Source: an uncultured Bacteriovoracaceae bacterium
GTDB taxonomy: Bacteria > Bdellovibrionota > Bacteriovoracia > Bacteriovoracales > Bacteriovoracaceae
NCBI GenBank assembly: GCA_937952395.1
Contig: CALFYV010000200.1
Coordinates: 1-8,224, forward strand
DNA length: 8,224 bases
Reading direction: 5' to 3'
Made by a program: the position numbers and the translations under genes
Notes under the pieces: generated by a model
What the model was told of the DNA's origin: nothing
Seen by the model: only the letters and a program-made list of their open reading frames with translations
Database searches by the model: none
Part shown: positions 4,678 to 8,224 of the stretch, piece after piece
Layout of the letters: every line of letters begins with the position of its first letter
Numbering within the stretch: position 1 is the stretch's first letter

Positions 4678-6141
4678 CTACCTCTTAATATCCAAAACAG
4701 CTTTAAACATCTCATCTGCTGTTTTAATAACTTTTGCCGAGGCATCATACGCATGCTGAAATTTAACCATATTAGCGGTTTCTTCATCGAGAGAAACACC
4801 AGATATTCTTTCTTTTACGGATTTTGCTTGGGCCAAGATTCCAGATGTTTGCTCAACGTCAATTTTAGTTTTGCTGGAAACAAGACCAATTTCTCCTACT
4901 GCTTTTAAATAATGCTCTTCAAAAGTCGATGTTCCGTTGAATAAAATCTTTTCATGTTGAAGTTTTGAAATGGCAATTGAAATTCTGTTATCACCTGGTC
5001 GATTGGGTTCGAGCCCTGTGACAATATTATTAACATCCGCTTTAACTTCATCACTTAAATCAAGATATTCACTGGCCCTATATAATTCAGTTGGTGGTTT
5101 AAAAAAGTCAATTCCGGTGATGGCGCGACCACTGGCCAAATAGCGACTTTGAGGTTCGCCATTGGCATCTACTGGAATTGGATCATTAATAAATCCGCGA
5201 CGGTGAATAGCATTTACCGTATTGGCCAACTCGAAAGCCATCACATCTAATTTTTCTTCAACTGATTTGACTTCGCGATTTCTTGTTTCAAGAATCGCAC
5301 CAATCTTTCCACCTTTTAATTTATGAGAAATGGGTCCAACACCTTTACCTTCAAAAAATATTTCATAACGTCCAATATCTTTGTTATCTTCGTTGACCGT
5401 ACCAAACTTTAATTTATTAACCTCTCCACCAACAACTAGTGTTCCCACGTCTGTGGCATTAACAACAAAGCGATTTCGCTCATCACGGAAGGTGTGGATA
5501 TCCATAAGTTCAGAGAGATTTCTAATAATTGTATCTCTTTGATCACGCAAATCACCTGTTTCTTGTGAAACGGCTTCGAGTTCGGCAATCTTATTATTTA
5601 AAACAGAAAGATGACCTGTCATTGTATTGATATCTTCGATTGTCGCGCGTAGCTTGTTGTTCATGTTATTACGCAAATCGTGTAATGTTTCACGCATATG
5701 TCTAAAGTCGTTAACAATGAGACGAGCATTCTCTCTAACAATAGAGCGGACAGTTTCATTTTCAGGTTGATTTGCCAATTCCCTGAAAGAATTAAAAAAA
5801 CGATTTGTCAGTTTATTAAGCCCCTCGGAGTGGACTTCGTTAAAAAGGTCTTCCACTTGAGTTAATTGAAAATCTCTTTCCGTGCTAAATTCATTTTGTG
5901 TAATGGCTTGATTAAGCCTTCTCTCAATTTGTTCATCATGAATTCTTTTAACACTTTTAACATCAACACCAGTACCCAATACATAATTACCTTCAGACAT
6001 AGGTCTGCTGGCTTCAAGATTGACTCTTTGACGTGAATAACCTTCGGTATTCGAGTTGGCAATATTATGCGACGTCGTAGAAAGTTGCTTCTTCGCAGCT
6101 CCAAGTCCTGAACGTCCAACGTTTAAAAGATCAACTGGCAA
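4678..6141 (-). CDS. flgK: Flagellar hook-associated protein FlgK (HAP1)
   Basis: FlgK is the first junction protein on the hook tip. The N-terminus LLNVGRSGLGAAKKQLSTTS then HNIANSNTEGYSRQRV (about residues 5-40) is the conserved rod/hook/HAP signature. A long helical stretch (about 60-200) includes LTNRFFNSFRELANQPENETVR and ETGDLRDQRDTIIRNLSEL (191-209), the typical FlgK D1 region. The C-terminal motif VSLDEETANMVKFQHAYDASAKVI, ending MFKAVLDIKR, is diagnostic. The 487 residues fall within the family range (about 450-650). The start is TTG (6139-6141) with GAGGG four bases upstream; no in-frame ATG or GTG lies between the flgN stop and the conserved N-terminus. It sits ten bases after flgN and nine before flgL, so the three are almost certainly cotranscribed. 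Confidence 0.95.
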   Translation of the reverse strand: MPVDLLNVGRSGLGAAKKQLSTTSHNIANSNTEGYSRQRVNLEASRPMSEGNYVLGTGVDVKSVKRIHDEQIERRLNQAITQNEFSTERDFQLTQVEDLFNEVHSEGLNKLTNRFFNSFRELANQPENETVRSIVRENARLIVNDFRHMRETLHDLRNNMNNKLRATIEDINTMTGHLSVLNNKIAELEAVSQETGDLRDQRDTIIRNLSELMDIHTFRDERNRFVVNATDVGTLVVGGEVNKLKFGTVNEDNKDIGRYEIFFEGKGVGPISHKLKGGKIGAILETRNREVKSVEEKLDVMAFELANTVNAIHRRGFINDPIPVDANGEPQSRYLASGRAITGIDFFKPPTELYRASEYLDLSDEVKADVNNIVTGLEPNRPGDNRISIAISKLQHEKILFNGTSTFEEHYLKAVGEIGLVSSKTKIDVEQTSGILAQAKSVKERISGVSLDEETANMVKFQHAYDASAKVIKTADEMFKAVLDIKR

Positions 6142-6151
6142 ATTACCCTCT

Positions 6152-6649
6152 TTATCTTGTCATACCTGCAGAAGTATATGTTTTATAGTTTTTCTTTCCA
6201 CTAAAGCCTTCTTTAAGGTCCCGTAGATTAAGCATGGCTTTATTGAGAAAAACTTGATTTTTCTTATTTTGTTTTTGTATTTTGGTAACGATATCAATAA
6301 GTAGTTCGTTAAATTTCTGTAAGTGCTTTCCCTTTTTTTCTAAACCAACGTTTTCGAGAGTTTCCAGTAGGCCGGATACATTTGATATTTCTGAATTAAA
6401 TAATTTTTTGTCATTAATTTCTTGTATCAGTTGTCTTCGCTTATTTTCTAAAAAGGAAATCTTATCTAATACGCGTTCTTTTATTTTAAGAGTGCCTTCT
6501 AGTTCTTCAATTTCACTGTTGAGTAAATGTAAATATTCTTCACAAGTCAAATCGTACAATTCTGTGTGGGCTTTACAAAACTCACGCCAAAGCTGAACCA
6601 AGAGGTCATATTTTAAAAATCGCTCGAGTTGTAATACATCTTCATTCAT
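6152..6649 (-). CDS. flgN: FlgN-type export chaperone for FlgK/FlgL
   Basis: FlgN proteins are cytoplasmic helical chaperones that bind FlgK and FlgL and deliver them to the flagellar export gate. Here almost the whole chain is predicted helix: a first hairpin with LVQLWREFCKAHTELYDLTCEEY and EIEELEGTLKIKERVL, and a second with KFNELLIDIVTKIQKQNKKNQVFLNKAMLNL. It ends in the polar GKKNYKTYTSAG stretch typical of FlgN (Y-x-x-x-G). Sequence conservation in this family is low, so position between flgM and flgK is strong support. Two ATGs are possible, at 6655 and 6649. AGGAG (6660-6656) abuts the first with no spacing but lies six bases from the second, so I chose 6649 (165 residues). The longer form would have 167. 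Confidence 0.86.
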   Translation of the reverse strand: MNEDVLQLERFLKYDLLVQLWREFCKAHTELYDLTCEEYLHLLNSEIEELEGTLKIKERVLDKISFLENKRRQLIQEINDKKLFNSEISNVSGLLETLENVGLEKKGKHLQKFNELLIDIVTKIQKQNKKNQVFLNKAMLNLRDLKEGFSGKKNYKTYTSAGMTR

Positions 6650-6658
6650 ACTCATCTC

Positions 6659-6991
6659 CTAAAGTTCAGTTGAAAGCATGCGATCAGCCAATGCATCATA
6701 GTCAATGGTGTATTCACCACGTTGAATTTTACTTCGTAAGTTAGCAATTTTTTCAGAGTTATCGATATCAGGAGCTGCATCAACTGCTTTTTTAATTCGT
6801 GAAAAATCCTTAATCGAATCACTGATTTCAACTTTAGCATCCCCTGCAGTTGAATCTCTGAGTTGACTCATTCTTTCTCTACCATTGCGCTTTAGGGCGA
6901 TGTCGTTGGTTCTGTCTGGCTTTACATTTTGCGAGCTCTTATTGGTTGGAAAAAATGGAACTCGGTTGCCTAAATCAATTTCTCTACTCAT
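6659..6991 (-). CDS. flgM: Anti-sigma-28 factor FlgM
   Basis: FlgM binds sigma-28 (FliA) and is exported through the completed hook-basal body, which releases late-gene transcription. The C-terminal half shows the sigma-binding pattern: VEISDSIKDFSRIKKAV (54-70), KIANLRSKIQRGEYTIDYDALADRML (81-106). The I-x-x-G-x-Y-x-(I/V)-(D/N)-x-x-x-(I/L)-A signature is intact. The N-terminal half (1-50) is polar and probably unfolded, as in FlgM generally, and the 110-residue length is near normal. The start is ATG (6989-6991) with AAAGGAG seven bases upstream. It overlaps the end of flgJ by eight bases, and its stop is three bases before the first possible flgN start, so all three are translationally coupled. 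Confidence 0.92.
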   Translation of the reverse strand: MSREIDLGNRVPFFPTNKSSQNVKPDRTNDIALKRNGRERMSQLRDSTAGDAKVEISDSIKDFSRIKKAVDAAPDIDNSEKIANLRSKIQRGEYTIDYDALADRMLSTEL

Positions 6992-7460
6992 GAGAGTTCT
7001 CCTTTACGGCATTTTTATAAACATTGTGGTTATGTGACAAGATTCTTGGTTGTACTTTTTCTTTTAAATAATCAGGTGTTATTTGGTTTAAAACCATTTT
7101 TTTAATTCCTAAACCACCCTTTGGATCACTGGCCATCATTTTGGCACGTTCATAATCTAATAGAGAATTATAATAGTCCACCTCATTACTATCAGGTGTA
7201 TCCTTGGGTACAGTGCTTTTCATTTGCTTAATCATATGATGAGCAAACTGAGTTTCCATCCCTTCAGCGACTTGATTAAGGCTATTGAGTAATTCTTCTT
7301 TTGTATAAGATTTTTGAATTGGTTTAGCTTGCTTTTGTGCTTTATAAGGATTTTTTTCTTTGTTTTTAATTTCAAATGACGGCTTATTATTTTCTTCAAC
7401 AGAAAATCTTTTCGCACTTGTTTGTGTTCGAGGCTGGGTTGATATTCCCTTTGCTTCCAT
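6984..7460 (-). CDS. flgJ: FlgJ-type rod-binding protein without a peptidoglycan hydrolase domain
   Basis: The 158 residues contain one recognisable domain, the FlgJ N-terminal rod-binding domain, at about residues 55-128: LNQVAEGMETQFAHHMIKQMKST, YNSLLDYERAKMMA, GGLGIKKMVLNQI. The pattern 'A..lE..F...ml..Mr.t' followed by 'y.dml...la..la...G.Gla..i..ql' is the family signature. E. coli-type FlgJ carries a second glucosaminidase domain (about 313 residues in total). That domain is absent, as in many non-enterobacteria, where a separate lytic enzyme does the job. Residues 1-52 are Lys/Gln-rich and likely disordered. The ATG (7458-7460) has only a weakly placed AGGA about ten bases upstream, within the CsrA-like leader described separately. 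It follows flgI by 111 bp and overlaps flgM by eight bases. Confidence 0.88.
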   Translation of the reverse strand: MEAKGISTQPRTQTSAKRFSVEENNKPSFEIKNKEKNPYKAQKQAKPIQKSYTKEELLNSLNQVAEGMETQFAHHMIKQMKSTVPKDTPDSNEVDYYNSLLDYERAKMMASDPKGGLGIKKMVLNQITPDYLKEKVQPRILSHNHNVYKNAVKENSHE

Positions 7461-7508
7461 AAAACAACCATCCTAGTCATCTAAAAAACCTTCAATCCTA
7501 GAAGGCTT
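7461..7508 (-). promoter_or_regulatory. flgJ leader with two GGA motifs, one in a hairpin loop (candidate CsrA target)
   Basis: Reading the - strand, CCTTC (7505-7501), loop TAGGATT and GAAGG (7493-7489) form a hairpin that exposes GGA at 7498-7496. Twenty-two bases further on, ACTAGGATGG (7477-7468) holds GGA 7473-7471. It matches ACARGGAUGU at eight of ten positions and is the only Shine-Dalgarno-like sequence before the flgJ ATG. Two such sites, one looped and one over the ribosome-binding region, is the known architecture of CsrA-repressed leaders. CsrA is encoded by the sixth gene counting from flgJ. No binding is shown; this is inference. Confidence 0.45.
7483..7505 (-). terminator. Hairpin followed by T6 between flgI and flgJ
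   Basis: The CCTTC/GAAGG stem just described is followed on the - strand by TTTTTT (7488-7483), so it has the form of a weak intrinsic terminator. It could reduce read-through from flgI into flgJ. The stem is only five strong pairs, extendable by G-T and A-T pairs. It starts about three to five bases after the predicted flgJ start point, too soon to be a normal terminator for that transcript. Confidence 0.35.
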
Positions 7509-7515
7509 ATAATCA

Positions 7516-7524
7516 ATTATACCA
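7516..7524 (-). promoter_or_regulatory. Extended -10 promoter for flgJ-flgMNKL
   Basis: The - strand reads TGGTATAAT (7524-7516), a perfect extended -10 (TG-N-TATAAT). No good -35 hexamer is present at 16-18 bases, which extended -10 promoters tolerate. Transcription would start near 7508-7510, giving a leader of about 50 bases. It lies 47 bp after the flgI stop, so the genes from flgJ onward could be transcribed apart from flgI. Confidence 0.5.
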
Positions 7525-7571
7525 TATTTTGCCGACAAAAACCTTGCAAATTAAAGCTAAGCAAATAACTC

Positions 7572-8224
7572 CTATATAAATTCTATATCTGCAACTAATG
7601 CACCATTTTTCTTAAGTGTTTGAAAAATCGAAATCAGATCTTGCGAACTCGTACCTATAGCATTCAGTGCTTTTACTAAGTCATTAAGAGATGTTTGCTC
7701 ATCAATAGTATGAAACGATTTTTTACCAGCTTCACCGCCGACCTCTATTACTAAGTTACCGTGGCTAATAGCTGACTGATTTAGAGTGATATCTCCACCT
7801 GCTACAATTGTACCAGTTCGTTCATTAATAACGATTCTGGCCTTTTGGTCAGTTACAACTTTGAAATTTTCAGTGATAGCCACAAGTTCAACAATATTTC
7901 TCTGATAGTTTGGAGGGATAACAAGATCGATTGTTGCAGAATCTTTAGCCGAGGCAAACTTGCCTCCCAGCTCTTGATTAATAGTTTTCTCAATTCGAGC
8001 AGCAGTGGTGAAATCAGGATCCTTTAAGGCCAGTCGAATAGCTTTTTTGCTGTTAAAGTCACTTAAAAGTTCTTTTTCAACAATAGCGCCATTGGATATT
8101 CTGGCAGTCGTTGCAAATTTCTTTCCTTGCTCTAATCCACCAATAGAGAGTGCCCCACTGGCGACTGAATATACATTTCCGTCACCGCCCTTTAGTGGTG
8201 TTACAAGCAATGTGCCACCAGCAA
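7572..8224 (-). CDS. flgI: Flagellar P-ring protein FlgI, C-terminal 60 per cent
   Basis: FlgI forms the periplasmic P ring around the flagellar rod, in the peptidoglycan layer. About 217 residues are visible; the N-terminus and signal peptide lie beyond base 8224. The frame is open to the edge (codons A-G-G-T before LLVTPLKGGDG), so the TTG at 8210 is an internal Leu codon, not a start. Family motifs follow in order: GGTLLVTPLKGGDGNVYSVA, IGG, ARISNGAIVE, then NERTGTIVAGGDITLNQSAISHGNLVIEV. The closing stretch LNDLVKALNAIGTSSQDLISIFQTLKKNGAL, then VADIEFI, is the usual FlgI C-terminus. Complete FlgI is about 350-370 residues. It probably lies downstream of flgH and other basal-body genes outside the window, and upstream of flgJ. 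Confidence 0.94.
   Translation of the reverse strand, partial: AGGTLLVTPLKGGDGNVYSVASGALSIGGLEQGKKFATTARISNGAIVEKELLSDFNSKKAIRLALKDPDFTTAARIEKTINQELGGKFASAKDSATIDLVIPPNYQRNIVELVAITENFKVVTDQKARIVINERTGTIVAGGDITLNQSAISHGNLVIEVGGEAGKKSFHTIDEQTSLNDLVKALNAIGTSSQDLISIFQTLKKNGALVADIEFI

Noticed and set aside
7232..7480. Open frame of 82 codons overlapping flgJ on the same strand
   Set aside because: It is a lysine-rich shadow in another frame of flgJ with no domain. flgJ carries the conserved rod-binding motifs.
7531..7538. GCCGACAA on the + strand as a sigma-28 -10
   Set aside because: The bases at the -35 position are ATCA rather than TAAA, and it would transcribe antisense into flgI.
8208..8210. 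TTG at 8210 as the start of the FlgI gene
   Set aside because: The reading frame continues upstream to the window edge with the conserved A-G-G-T before LLVTPL, so the gene is cut by the window rather than starting here.

Overview
The window is AT-rich chromosomal DNA from a flagellated Gram-negative bacterium. It carries an outer-membrane BamD-type lipoprotein, a P-ring protein (FlgI) and a FlgM/FlgN/FlgK/FlgL/CsrA/FliW block. The combination of csrA-fliW behind flgKL, a short FlgJ with only the rod-binding domain, and low GC points to Bdellovibrionota (Bacteriovorax/Halobacteriovorax/Peredibacter-like). That assignment is inference from gene content, not from a marker gene.

Layout. The + strand, bases 1-2435, has the 3' end of an AI-2E family (PerM-like) membrane protein, then bamD and a translationally coupled TPR-repeat gene, then a 196-bp intergenic region dense in inverted repeats, then a small secreted protein of unknown function. 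A bidirectional terminator at about 2472-2501 separates this half from the - strand half. The - strand, read right to left from 8224 to 2530, is a flagellar cluster: flgI (5' end cut off by the window edge), flgJ (rod-binding domain only), flgM, flgN, flgK, flgL, csrA, fliW. From flgJ to flgL the genes overlap or lie within 10 bp of each other. csrA follows after 140 bp and fliW after a further 88 bp.

How the genes work together. FlgI builds the P ring and the FlgJ-like protein assists rod assembly. FlgM holds sigma-28 inactive until the hook is finished. FlgN chaperones FlgK and FlgL, the hook-filament junction proteins. CsrA represses translation of late flagellar mRNAs, and FliW antagonises CsrA, in the way worked out in Bacillus subtilis and Campylobacter.

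The most interesting material is regulatory. (a) A near-consensus sigma-28 promoter with exact spacing stands immediately before bamD. (b) A good sigma-54 -24/-12 element, with upstream dyads, stands before the orphan secreted protein. (c) The flgJ leader holds two GGA motifs, one in a hairpin loop and one over the likely ribosome-binding region. The csrA Shine-Dalgarno itself is embedded in ACAAGGA. Together these suggest that the CsrA encoded in the cluster feeds back on the cluster. Four of the ten complete genes use TTG or GTG starts. I see no RNA genes, mobile elements, CRISPR arrays or prophage genes.
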